From assembly GCA_020850595.1 (NCBI GenBank), contig JADZEK010000008.1, positions 1 to 64,000 of the forward strand: 64,000 bases of DNA, written 5' to 3'. The stretch's first letter is position 1. The number at the start of each line of letters is the position of its first letter. The notes under the pieces were generated by a model. It was not told the DNA's origin and did no database searches. It saw nothing but the letters and a program-made list of their open reading frames with translations. Shown here piece after piece: positions 47,762 to 55,964 of the stretch. The position numbers and the translations under genes were made by a program. The DNA comes from Anaerolineales bacterium. Its GTDB lineage: Bacteria; Chloroflexota; Anaerolineae; Anaerolineales; UBA6663.

Positions 47762-48709
47762 CTAGTCGGCGGCGGAGGTTTCGGCGACGTAGACGGGCGT
47801 GTTCCAGTGGCGGTACTTGGCCACTTTGCCGCGCACCACGTCGAAGTACAACTCGCGCAAGTCGCTGGAGAACGGGCCCATCTGGCCGGTGCCGATAGGG
47901 CGGTGGTCTACCTTGGTGATGGCCGCAATTTGCACGCCGGTGCCGCAGAAGAAGATCTCGTCGGCGATGTACAGCTCGCTGCGGTCAATGGGGCGCTCGA
48001 TCACTTCGGCGCCAAGCTCGTCGCGCACCAGGGTCATGATCGTGCGGCGGGTGATGCCTTCCAGCACGTTGTCGGTGACGGGCGGGGTGATGAGGATGCC
48101 GTCACGGACGATGAACAGGTTTTCGGCCGAGCCTTCGGCGACATGGCCGTCTTGGGTCAGGGCGATGGCCTCGTCAAACCCGGCGCGCAGGGCATCGGTC
48201 TTGATGAAAGCCGAGTTGACGTAGGCGCCGGTGATCTTGCCGCGGGCCGGGATGGCGTTGTCGTCCACGCGCTGCCAGGAGGAGACGGTGACGTGCGCGC
48301 CTTCCTCCTTATCCACGTAGCGGCCGAAGGGCACGGCAAAGATGGTGAGCTCGTCGGTCAGGTCGTTCAGGCGGACGCCGATGATCTCGTCGCCCTTGTA
48401 GGCCAGTGGGCGGACGTAAACGTCTTCGCGCAGGTTTTCCGTGCGAAGCAGGTCGAGGATGATGTTGACAAGCTGCTCTTCGGTCAGGCCCAGGTCCATG
48501 AGCAGCAGCTTGGACGAGCGCAGAAAGCGGCGCATGTGGTCGTGGGGGCGGAAGATGAGCAGCTGCTGCTCGGCGGCGTTCCAGTAGCCACGAATACCGC
48601 CGAAGCAGCCGGTGCCGTAGTTGAGGGTGTGGGTCATGACGCCGACCTTGGCCTCGCTGTACGGCACAATCTTGCCCTTGAAGTATGCGTAATTCGGTAA
48701 CGCGGACAT
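47762..48709 (-). CDS. ilvE: Branched-chain amino acid aminotransferase
   Basis: 315 residues, PLP fold type IV. It catalyses the last step of Val, Leu and Ile synthesis. The PLP lysine is K158 in IPARGKITGAYVNS. E194-region VAEGSAENLFIVRDG and LEGITRRTIM bind the cofactor phosphate. The start SALPNYAYFKGKIVPYSEAK is typical of class I BCATs. ATG 48709 follows AAGGAG; the open frame extends well upstream without signals. A TATAAT promoter lies about 60 nt upstream. No other ilv/leu genes nearby. Confidence 0.94.
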   Translation of the reverse strand: MSALPNYAYFKGKIVPYSEAKVGVMTHTLNYGTGCFGGIRGYWNAAEQQLLIFRPHDHMRRFLRSSKLLLMDLGLTEEQLVNIILDLLRTENLREDVYVRPLAYKGDEIIGVRLNDLTDELTIFAVPFGRYVDKEEGAHVTVSSWQRVDDNAIPARGKITGAYVNSAFIKTDALRAGFDEAIALTQDGHVAEGSAENLFIVRDGILITPPVTDNVLEGITRRTIMTLVRDELGAEVIERPIDRSELYIADEIFFCGTGVQIAAITKVDHRPIGTGQMGPFSSDLRELYFDVVRGKVAKYRHWNTPVYVAETSAAD

Positions 48710-48766
48710 GGCTGGTAGGCTCCTTACCAAGGGGATAGACACTGGCGCACGGCCCTGGCTAAGGGA

Positions 48767-48795
48767 ATTATAACGGGTGAGGCGTGAGGCGCAAA
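48767..48795 (-). promoter_or_regulatory. Promoter of ilvE
   Basis: Minus strand TTTGCG, 17 nt, TATAAT (48772-48767), giving a leader of about 50 nt with an AAGGAG ribosome binding site. Confidence 0.55.
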
Positions 48796-48897
48796 CGGGA
48801 GAGTCACCGGCGAGACAGGGGACTTTTGTCACGAATCTGACGAAGGGAGGCGGACGCAGGGCCGCGCCGGCCCAGGGGCCAGGCAGGCAGGGGGCGG

Positions 48898-48970
48898 CCG
48901 GGCGCAACCGACAATACACGCGCAGGCCGCACCGGATGACGCGGCCTGCGCGGTCGGCGGCTGCGCCCGG
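48898..48970. terminator. Nested two-tier hairpin after the pseudokinase-PD40 gene
   Basis: The outer arms CCGGGCGCA (48898-48906) and TGCGCCCGG (48962-48970) enclose a perfect 11-bp inner stem GCGCAGGCCGC (48920-48930)/48941-48951. It lies 18 nt past the minus-strand stop at 48988. There is no T-tract, but it is very stable. Confidence 0.6.
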
Positions 48971-48987
48971 TGGGGCCGCCGCCGGGC

Positions 48988-51900
48988 CTACGGGAGCCAG
49001 CCAGCCGGCTCGTCGCGGGCGGGGTCGTTGGTGAGGCGGGTCTGGCCGGTGCCGTCGGCCAGCATGACGTAGATCTCCGGGTTGCCGTCGCGTTCGGAGA
49101 CAAAAGCCAGGCGAGCGGCGTCGGGCGACCAGATGGGCAGGGCGTCGCGGGCACTGGTGTTGGTCAGGCGGGTCTGCGTGCCGCCGTCCACGGTCGTCAG
49201 GTAGATCTCTAGGTTGCCATCACGCTCGGAGGTGAAGGCTAGCAGCGCGCTGCTGGGTGACCAGACCGGGCCGTCGTCGGGGGTGGTGTTGTTGGTCAGG
49301 CGCAGTTCGCCGCCGCCGCTCGCGGCCATGAGCCACAGCTCGGCGTTGGCGTCGGTGTCGCGCACGAAGGCCAGCCAGGCGCCGTTGGGCGACCAGGCCG
49401 GCCGGCTGTCGGGCACGGTGTTGGTGGTCAGGCGGGTTTGGCCGCTGCCGTCGGGCTGCATGCCATACAGCTCGGCGTTGCCGTCGCGCTCGGAGACGAA
49501 GACAAGGCGCAAACCGTCGGGCGACCAAACCGGGTCGGTGTCGGCGGCGCTGGTGTTGGTCAGGCGCGTCTGGTTGGAGCCATCGGCGTTCATGATGTAA
49601 ATCTCGGCGTTGCCGTCGCGCTCGGAGACGAAGGCCAGGCGTAAACCGTCGGGCGACCAGGCCGGGTCGGTGTCGGGCTGGGCGGCGTCGGTCAGGCGGG
49701 TGGGGCCGGAACCGTCGAGGTGCATGACGTAAATCTCGTCGTTGCCGTCGCGGTTGGACTGGAAGACGATGCGCTGGGCGGCGGCTGACCATTGCATATG
49801 GGTGTTGGCGGCCGTGCTGGGCAGACTGGGGCTGAGCAGCGCCGGGTAGCTGCCGTCGGAGTACATGCGATAGAGGTTGGGCGCGGCGTCGCGCTCAGAG
49901 TAGAAGAGGATGACGCCGCCCGCGGGCGTGACGGTGACGGCGGGGGCGGTGTCGGTGGGCGTGGGCGGCGGGGTGACCGTGGCCGTAGGCGGTTCGAGCG
50001 TGAGCGTGGCCGTGGCCGCCTCGGTGGGGGCGGCGGTGTCGGTGGCGGGCGCGAGCGTGCCGGTTTCGGTGGCGCTGGGCGTGAGGGTCGGCGTAGCGGT
50101 GAGGGTGGGGCTGGGCGTCGGCGTGGGCTGCTGGCCGGGGTCGGGGTCCAGGTTGTCGGGCTGGCCGTCACCGTCGGTGTCGGGGTTGGTGGGGCTGCTG
50201 TGCAGCTCATTGACCTCGTACCCATCGGGCAGCGTGTCGCCGTCGGTGTCAGGGTTGCGGGGGTCGGTGTTCCAGATCAGCTCCGCGCCGTCGAACAGGC
50301 CGTCGCCGTCGGTGTCGGGGTTGAGGGCATCGGTGCCGCGCCGCACTTCGTCCAGGTTGGCGAGGCCGTCGTTGTCGGAGTCGGCGGCGCCCAGGGCGGC
50401 GGCCGTCTGCGAGACGGCCGCGGTGCTGGTGAGCGCGGCGCGGCGGTTGGTATCGAGGGCGGCGAAGGCTAGCACGCCGAGCAGCAGGCAGCCCATAAAG
50501 AAGATCAACAGCGGGATCCAGGGGGGCACCAGGGCAAAGCTGACCAATTCGGCGGTGTGACGCTGGGCTTGCCCGCTGCTATCGGCCACGCGCACGGTGA
50601 AGGGCTGCTGGCGGCGGCGGCCGATCAAGCGCGGGCGCTGCAGGCCGACGCTGAGGTCGGCCACGCCGGTGTGGCCTTCGGGTACGTTGAGTTGCAGGCT
50701 GGGCGGGTCGAAGCGCAGTTCGCCGGAGGCGTCTTCAAAGCCGACGCTGTAAATCTCCGGCGTGTTGCCCTGGTTTTGGAGGGTGAGGCGCAGCGGCTCG
50801 TTGACGCCGAGGAGGGCGGCACTGATCTCGCTGGCGAACTGCTTGAAGGCCGGGAGCGTGAGGGTGAGCTTGGCTTCGAGCGCCTCGGTGGGATTGGCCT
50901 GGCTGGCGACGCGGACGAGCAGGGTGTAGCGGCCCGCGCGAGTGTGCGGGGTGCGGGGTGCGTCGAGGGTGAGGCGCAGGCGCTGGTAGGCACCGGGGGC
51001 GAGGGCCAGGCTGGCGGGCGGCGCGAGCGGCACGACCCAATTGGGCGGCAAGCCGGTGAAGGCCACGCTGAAATGATCGGCGGTTGGGCCGGCGTTGACG
51101 ACCACCACCGCGGCGGTGAGCTTTTGGCCGGGCGTGAGCGTGAGTTGCGCCACCTCGACATAGACGCCCAAGCGACCGTTGGCGCTGAACTGCACCAGGT
51201 GGGCGTCTACCGCCGCGCCGTCGAAGTTGTACGCAGCGGGGCGGGCCGGGGCAGCGCCGGCATCGGGCGCGTCGCCGCTTTCGAGGTAGAGCCAGCTATC
51301 GCCGATGAGGAGCGGCGCGGGCGCGACCCAGGCCTCGGCCAGGCCGGGCAGCAGGCGGGCGCCGCCCAGGAACGTGCCGCTGGGGCTGCTCAAGTCGGTG
51401 ACGAGGAAACGGCGGCCGTCGAACTCCACGCGGGCGTGCTGCGGGGCGACAGCGCCATCGGTGAGGACGAGGTCGTTGCCGGGGTCGCGGCCGAGGGTCA
51501 GGCCGCGAGTGGTCAGGCGCACGTAGCGCACCGCCCCACCCGGCCCGACGATCTTGACCCGGCCCTGGGCCAGCGACACGGTGGCGTTGGGGTCGGCGGG
51601 GCGCGGGGCAGCGGGCGCGGCGTGGGTCATCTCGGCCAAGCTGCGCTGATAGGCGGTGAGCAGGCTGACCATCCACGCACCGGCGTTGGCATCGGGCGAG
51701 GCGCCGCTGAGCAGGGCCTGCACCTCGTCTAGCGCAAGGGCCAGCGCGGCCGGGTCGGGGTAACGCGCGGCCGGGTCTTTCGCCAGGGCGCGCAGGATCA
51801 CACCCTCGAGCGGGGCGGGCAAGTCGGCGCGGCGGGCGCGGGGCGCGGGCGGGGCGGCGCGGGTGTGGGCGCGCACGGCCTCGGCCAGGGTTTTGACCGG

Positions 51901-52569
51901 GAAGGGTTGCCAGCCAACGGCCAGTTCGTAGAGCAGCGCGCCAAGCGAATAAACGGCGCTGGGCGGGGTGAGGGGTTGGCCGAGCGCTTCTTCGGGCGAC
52001 CAATAGGCGTAAGCGCTGCTCTCGCCGCGCTCGCCGGCGCCGACCCAGTCGGCCTGACTGGCGCCGGCGAGGCCCAGGCTGGTGAGGACGGCGCGGAAGG
52101 GCAGGCCGTCGGCCGGTTCGGGCTTGAGCTTGAGGTCGGCGGGCTTGAGGCCGCGGGCGGGCGCGCCCTGCCGGCTGAGGTAGCCGAGGGTGCGGGCCAC
52201 CTGGCGGATAAGGCCGACGGCCTCGGCCAGCGGCGGCCACTGGTTGTTGGCGCGCAGGCCGCGCAGCAGGTCGGCCAGATTGCCGCCGGGCAGATAGTCC
52301 ATGACGACGTAGAGCAGGCCGTTGAGGCGGCCGAAGTCGTGGACCTTGACAAGGCCGGGGTGGTCGAGCCGGGCGGCGGCGCGGGCGCGCTGGAGGAGCA
52401 ACTCGCCGGCGTCGGGCCGGGCGAAGGTGTTCAAGTCAATGAGCTTGAGGGCCACCTCGCGCTGGAGGGTGGGGTCGTGGGCGCGCAGGACGGCGCCGAG
52501 GCGGCCCTGGCCGAGCAGCCCGGTGACCTGGTAACGGTCAATCGTTTGGCCGATCAGGTAGTTGAACAT
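48988..52569 (-). CDS. Pseudokinase - FHA - transmembrane - TSP3 - PD40 propeller protein
   Basis: 1193 residues. The kinase-like domain (1-275) keeps a Gly-rich loop (LLGQGRLGAV) and K42 (ALKLI). However, HRDLKPxN is ARGLKPADL (Asp to Gly, 140) and DFG is SLG (164-166), so it is predicted inactive. An FHA domain (about 335-430) follows, with LTLGRDPGNDLVL. Ig-like or NEW3-type beta domains run about 455-670, and one transmembrane helix is near 683-706. Calcium-binding thrombospondin type 3 repeats (about 723-810, DTDGDGLFDG) come next, then a Thr/Pro linker. Six or so PD40/TolB-like propeller blades (about 885-1193, WSPDG..LAFVSERDGN.EIY) complete it. It probably links outside sensing to intracellular phosphothreonine partners. 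Divergent from azlC. Confidence 0.87.
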   Translation of the reverse strand: MFNYLIGQTIDRYQVTGLLGQGRLGAVLRAHDPTLQREVALKLIDLNTFARPDAGELLLQRARAAARLDHPGLVKVHDFGRLNGLLYVVMDYLPGGNLADLLRGLRANNQWPPLAEAVGLIRQVARTLGYLSRQGAPARGLKPADLKLKPEPADGLPFRAVLTSLGLAGASQADWVGAGERGESSAYAYWSPEEALGQPLTPPSAVYSLGALLYELAVGWQPFPVKTLAEAVRAHTRAAPPAPRARRADLPAPLEGVILRALAKDPAARYPDPAALALALDEVQALLSGASPDANAGAWMVSLLTAYQRSLAEMTHAAPAAPRPADPNATVSLAQGRVKIVGPGGAVRYVRLTTRGLTLGRDPGNDLVLTDGAVAPQHARVEFDGRRFLVTDLSSPSGTFLGGARLLPGLAEAWVAPAPLLIGDSWLYLESGDAPDAGAAPARPAAYNFDGAAVDAHLVQFSANGRLGVYVEVAQLTLTPGQKLTAAVVVVNAGPTADHFSVAFTGLPPNWVVPLAPPASLALAPGAYQRLRLTLDAPRTPHTRAGRYTLLVRVASQANPTEALEAKLTLTLPAFKQFASEISAALLGVNEPLRLTLQNQGNTPEIYSVGFEDASGELRFDPPSLQLNVPEGHTGVADLSVGLQRPRLIGRRRQQPFTVRVADSSGQAQRHTAELVSFALVPPWIPLLIFFMGCLLLGVLAFAALDTNRRAALTSTAAVSQTAAALGAADSDNDGLANLDEVRRGTDALNPDTDGDGLFDGAELIWNTDPRNPDTDGDTLPDGYEVNELHSSPTNPDTDGDGQPDNLDPDPGQQPTPTPSPTLTATPTLTPSATETGTLAPATDTAAPTEAATATLTLEPPTATVTPPPTPTDTAPAVTVTPAGGVILFYSERDAAPNLYRMYSDGSYPALLSPSLPSTAANTHMQWSAAAQRIVFQSNRDGNDEIYVMHLDGSGPTRLTDAAQPDTDPAWSPDGLRLAFVSERDGNAEIYIMNADGSNQTRLTNTSAADTDPVWSPDGLRLVFVSERDGNAELYGMQPDGSGQTRLTTNTVPDSRPAWSPNGAWLAFVRDTDANAELWLMAASGGGELRLTNNTTPDDGPVWSPSSALLAFTSERDGNLEIYLTTVDGGTQTRLTNTSARDALPIWSPDAARLAFVSERDGNPEIYVMLADGTGQTRLTNDPARDEPAGWLP

Positions 52570-52784
52570 GGTCTAGACTCTCGCCGGCTCAACCGGAGCC
52601 GGGCGGCGCTCAGCGCCCATTTCGTTGGAAACGGGTTTCGGCGTAATGGTAACAGGTTCTGAGAATTGGTTGTGACGGAAGCCCACTCATCCGCTCGCGG
52701 CCGTTGTGGTAGCGATGGACGGCGGCGCGCTAAATAGCCCTTGATCTGATCACTTCTCTTTCTTACTCTGCTGCCGTGTTCTCT

Positions 52785-52790
52785 TATAAT
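52785..52790 (+). promoter_or_regulatory. -10 box of leaderless azlCD transcript
   Basis: TATAAT 6 nt before the ATG at 52797, with no ribosome binding site. It decides the start over an upstream in-frame codon that overlaps the box. Confidence 0.6.
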
Positions 52791-52796
52791 GGCCCA

Positions 52797-53528
52797 ATGC
52801 TGACGCCGCGTTCGGAATTCATGGCGGGGGTGCGCGGGGTGCTGCCGCTGCTGGCGGGGGTGGCCCCGTTCGGGCTAATCTTCGGCGTGCTGGGCATCAG
52901 CGCGGGGTTGTCGCCGGCGCTGACGTGCGCCATGTCGCTGATCGCGTTTGGCGGCTCGGCGCAGTTCATCGCCGTGCAGCAGATGAGCGCCGTCCCGCCG
53001 GTGCCCGACCCGATTGTGGTGCTGACGACGCTGGTGGTGAACCTGCGCCACATGCTCTACAGCGCCACGCTGGGGCCGCACCTGCACGGGCTGGCGCGGC
53101 GCTGGAAGCTGGTGTTAGCCTACTTGCTGACGGACGAGGCCTTCGCGGTGACGATTGTGCGCTATCAGCAGCCGGGCGGCGAGGCGACGCGGCACTGGTA
53201 TTTCTTGGGCGCGGGGCTGGGGCTGTGGTCCACCTGGCAGATTACGACGCTGGTGGGGGTGCTGGCCGGCACACAGGTGCCGCCGAGTTGGGGGCTAGAC
53301 TTCACGCTGGCGCTGACGTTTATCGGCATCCTGGCGCCCACGCTGAAAGATTGGGCGGTGGCGGCCGCGGCTGGGGCGGCCGGGCTGGCGGCGGTGGCGG
53401 CCCATGGGCTACCGCTGCAACTGGGGCTGATCGTGGCGGCGGTGGTGGGCATCGCCGCCGGCATGGTGGTGGAGCGGGTGCTGGGGATGGCGGCGGCCCG
53501 GCAGCCGGAGCCGGAGGGCGGTGACTGA
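52797..53528 (+). CDS. azlC: AzlC family branched-chain amino acid exporter, large subunit
   Basis: A 243-residue membrane protein with about six helices. The family opening EFMAGVRGVLPLLAGVAPFG and the block SLIAFGGSAQFIAVQQM are clear, as is VVNLRHMLYSATLGPHL. AzlC and AzlD together export branched-chain amino acids (and azaleucine). The ATG of azlD overlaps this stop (TGATG). No Lrp-type regulator is adjacent. BCAT lies 4 kb away on the other strand but is not linked. Confidence 0.92.
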   Translation: MLTPRSEFMAGVRGVLPLLAGVAPFGLIFGVLGISAGLSPALTCAMSLIAFGGSAQFIAVQQMSAVPPVPDPIVVLTTLVVNLRHMLYSATLGPHLHGLARRWKLVLAYLLTDEAFAVTIVRYQQPGGEATRHWYFLGAGLGLWSTWQITTLVGVLAGTQVPPSWGLDFTLALTFIGILAPTLKDWAVAAAAGAAGLAAVAAHGLPLQLGLIVAAVVGIAAGMVVERVLGMAAARQPEPEGGD

Positions 53529-53848
53529 TGGCGCTGTGGCTGACGGTGTTCGCGATGGGGGCGGTGACGTACGCTATTCGGCTGTCGCTCTTGGGAGCGA
53601 TCGGCCGGGTGCAGCTGCCGCCGCTGCTGGTACGCGGGCTGCGCTATGTGCCGCCGGCGGTGCTGACGGCGATTGTGGCGCCGGAGCTAATGCTGCCGGG
53701 CGGGACGCTGGATATTTCGTGGACCAATGCGCGGCTGGTGGCGGGGGCGCTGGCGGCGCTGGTGGCGTGGCGCAGCCGCAATGTGATCTGGACAGGGGCG
53801 GCGGGGATGGTGGCGCTGTGGGGGCTGACGGCGCTGCTGGGGGGGTGA
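53528..53848 (+). CDS. azlD: AzlD family branched-chain amino acid exporter, small subunit
   Basis: 106 residues, four hydrophobic helices. The blocks YAIRLSLLGAIGRVQLPPLL and LRYVPPAVLTAIVAPELML are family-typical. Translationally coupled to azlC by a one-base overlap, with which it forms the exporter. Confidence 0.92.
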   Translation: MALWLTVFAMGAVTYAIRLSLLGAIGRVQLPPLLVRGLRYVPPAVLTAIVAPELMLPGGTLDISWTNARLVAGALAALVAWRSRNVIWTGAAGMVALWGLTALLGG

Positions 53849-53947
53849 GGCCCACACGCGCTAATCTGCTCGCGGCCGTGAGCGGCGGCGAGGGGCGCAG
53901 ACGCGCCAGAAAGCTCTGGGTTAGCGGGCCAATCAAAGGAGCAGGCC

Positions 53948-54973
53948 ATGGTGCTGGATGCGGCGTTGGCGGCGGAGAGCCTGAGCGCGGCGTCGGGGCT
54001 GGCGCGGGCGGCGGAGGCGGCGGGATTCGCGGCAGTGTGGACGACCGAAACGCAGCACAGCCCGTTCCTGCCGCTGCCGCTGATCGCCGAACACACGACG
54101 CAGCTGCGCTTCGGCACGGCGGTGGCGATTGGGCTGGCGCGCAGCCCGCTGACACTGGCGCACACAGCCTGGGATTTGGCCGAGCAGTCGGGCGGGCGCT
54201 TCATTTTGGGGCTGGGCACGCAGGTGAAGGCGCACATTGAGCGGCGCTTTGGCATGGCGTGGCCTGAGTCGCCGGTGGGCAAGCTGCGCGAGCTGATTGA
54301 AGCGATCCGTGCAGTGTGGCGGGCGTGGCAGACGGGCGAGCGGCTGAACTATCGCGGCGAATACTACCAGCTGACGCTAATGACGCCCTTCTTCAGCCCC
54401 CCACCCCACGCGCACAGCGAGGTTCCGATTTACCTGGCGGGGGTGAACACGGGGCTGGCGCGGCTGGCAGGCGAGGTGGGCCAAGGTTATCACGTGCATC
54501 CGCTGCACTCGGCGGACTATCTGCGCGCGGTGGTGCGGCCTGCGCTGGCAGCAGGCGCGGCGCGCGCGGCTGTCGCCCGCACCCTGGCGGACCTTCAGGT
54601 GGCGGGGTCGGTGCTGGCGGTGACGCGGCCGGGCGACGAGCCTTTCGTGCGGCAGCAGATTGCGTTTTATGCCTCCACGCCGTCGTACCGGCCGGTGCTG
54701 GCGCTGCACGGCTGGGAGGGCGTGGGCGAGGCGCTTTCGGCGCGGGCGGCGCGCGGCGATTGGGCGGCGATGCCCGCGCTGGTGAGCGACGCCATGCTGG
54801 AGGCGTTCGCCGTCAGCGGGCCGCTGGCGAAGCTGGCCGAGCCGCTGCGGGCGCGCTATGCCGGGCTGCTCGACCGGGTGACGCTGTACCGGCCTTACGC
54901 GCCGGGAGACGATGAAGCAGGCTGGCGGACGCTGGCGCAGACGCTGGCGGCGACGGACACGGAGAGACTATGA
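53948..54973 (+). CDS. LLM-class flavin-dependent oxidoreductase (F420-type, TIGR03617-like)
   Basis: A 341-residue luciferase-like TIM barrel. The N-terminus SGLARAAEAAGFAAVWTTETQ, then FGTAVAIGLARSPLTLAHTA and GRFILGLGTQVKAHIERRFG, are the usual F420-binding LLM blocks. It probably reduces or oxidises a small organic compound using F420 or FMN, with substrate unknown. AAAGGAG precedes the ATG. The LOG-family gene overlaps its end by 4 nt (ATGA). Confidence 0.87.
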   Translation: MVLDAALAAESLSAASGLARAAEAAGFAAVWTTETQHSPFLPLPLIAEHTTQLRFGTAVAIGLARSPLTLAHTAWDLAEQSGGRFILGLGTQVKAHIERRFGMAWPESPVGKLRELIEAIRAVWRAWQTGERLNYRGEYYQLTLMTPFFSPPPHAHSEVPIYLAGVNTGLARLAGEVGQGYHVHPLHSADYLRAVVRPALAAGAARAAVARTLADLQVAGSVLAVTRPGDEPFVRQQIAFYASTPSYRPVLALHGWEGVGEALSARAARGDWAAMPALVSDAMLEAFAVSGPLAKLAEPLRARYAGLLDRVTLYRPYAPGDDEAGWRTLAQTLAATDTERL

Positions 54974-55512
54974 GCAAAGTCATTTCGATCTTCGGGGGCG
55001 CGGCGCCGCGCCCGGGGTCGGAGGTGTACGAGGCGGCGCGCGGGTTGGGCGCGCAACTAGCGCTGGCCGGCTGGACGGTGGCGACCGGCGGTTACGCGGG
55101 GGTGATGGAGGCGGCCTCGCGCGGGGCGCACGAGGCGGGCGGCCACGTGATCGGCGTGACATGCACGCTGATCGAAAACTGGCGCGGGCTGAAGGCCAAC
55201 GCCTGGGTGCGCGAGGAGCAGCGCTTTGAGACGCTGCGCGAGCGGCTGTATCACCTGGTGGAGTTTTCCGATGCGGCGGTGGCGCTGCCGGGGGGCATCG
55301 GCACGCTGGCGGAGGTAGCGCTGACGTGGAGCCTGCTGCAAACCGGGGAGATCAGGGCCAAGCCGCTGGTGGTGGTGGGCCGGGTGTGGGCCGAGACGCT
55401 GACGACGTTCTTACACGAGGGCGAGGGGTACCTGCGGCCCGGTGATGACCGGCTGGTGTACCGGGCGAACGATGTGGCGGAGGCGGCGCGGTATTTGGGC
55501 AGCGGGGCCTGA
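54970..55512 (+). CDS. LOG-family nucleotide phosphoribohydrolase
   Basis: A 180-residue lysine-decarboxylase-like fold protein. The defining GGYAGVME (40-47) and PGGIGTLAE (107-115, the PGGxGTxxE motif) are present. Such enzymes split nucleoside monophosphates, in some organisms releasing cytokinin bases, and more generally act on nucleotides. Translationally coupled to the LLM oxidoreductase. Confidence 0.88.
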   Translation: MSKVISIFGGAAPRPGSEVYEAARGLGAQLALAGWTVATGGYAGVMEAASRGAHEAGGHVIGVTCTLIENWRGLKANAWVREEQRFETLRERLYHLVEFSDAAVALPGGIGTLAEVALTWSLLQTGEIRAKPLVVVGRVWAETLTTFLHEGEGYLRPGDDRLVYRANDVAEAARYLGSGA

Positions 55513-55627
55513 GCGGTCAAAAATGCCGCGCGCAGCGGGCGAAAGGCCGCGGAACCGGCGCGGCCTGAGCGTCGTCTTGTTGGCAAGCGCCGCGCCGGCC
55601 AATAGGGCCGGGGGCCGGGAGGTCGCG

Positions 55628-55771
55628 ATGTTCCGCAAGGTGACGATTTCGGGCTTGATGGGCTTGCTGGGCGTGGGGGCCTGGGCAGCGGGGGCGACGA
55701 CGGTGACGCTGGCGCTGCTGGGCGCGCTGACGCTGCTGGGGTGGCTGGCGCTGGGGCGGCGGCGCGAGTGA
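55628..55771 (+). CDS. Small membrane protein of 47 residues
   Basis: MFRKVTISGLMGLLGVGAWA continues through TTVTLALLGALTLLGWLALG and ends RRRE. It is essentially one helical hairpin or a long hydrophobic segment with a positive tail. GGGAGGT stands 5 nt before the ATG. No family is known to me. It follows the LOG gene at 115 nt and is followed by a terminator hairpin, so it may be the end of that unit. Confidence 0.5.
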   Translation: MFRKVTISGLMGLLGVGAWAAGATTVTLALLGALTLLGWLALGRRRE

Positions 55772-55838
55772 CGGGAGGCGCGGCCGCCCGGGGCGGCGCG
55801 AGGTTTACCGGCGGCATAACCGATTGATAACCCGGCCG

Positions 55839-55864
55839 GGGCCGTTCGCTGACGCGAGCGGCCC
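55839..55864 (+). terminator. Hairpin upstream of the SPFH operon
   Basis: GGGCCGTTCGC and GCGAGCGGCCC pair over 11 positions (one G-T) around a TGAC loop, followed by GTTGCTTTAAG. It separates the LLM/LOG unit from the SPFH operon. Confidence 0.6.
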
Positions 55865-55895
55865 GTTGCTTTAAGGGCGCGGCGGCGAACGGCGC

Positions 55896-55944
55896 TTGAC
55901 AAGTGTACGAATTACACTTATTATAGTGTCAGAACGACACTATA
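55896..55944 (+). promoter_or_regulatory. SPFH operon promoter with two matching palindromic operators
   Basis: TTGACA (55896-55901), exactly 17 nt, TATTAT (55919-55924). The spacer is itself the palindrome AGTGTA-N5-TACACT (55902-55918). A second palindrome, TATAGTGTC-N5-GACACTATA (55922-55944), covers the -10 and start point. The half-sites agree (AGTGT), with centres 23 bp apart, so one dimeric repressor probably binds both. Base composition here is strikingly AT-rich for the window. No regulator gene is adjacent. Confidence 0.85.
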
Positions 55945-55964
55945 TTGCGCCAGGAGGAACGAAC

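Noticed and set aside
52570..52640. GC-rich hairpins upstream of the pseudokinase-FHA gene
   Set aside because: Short stems (7 bp and 6 bp) in GC-rich sequence, in the 5' leader rather than after a gene; no T-tract.
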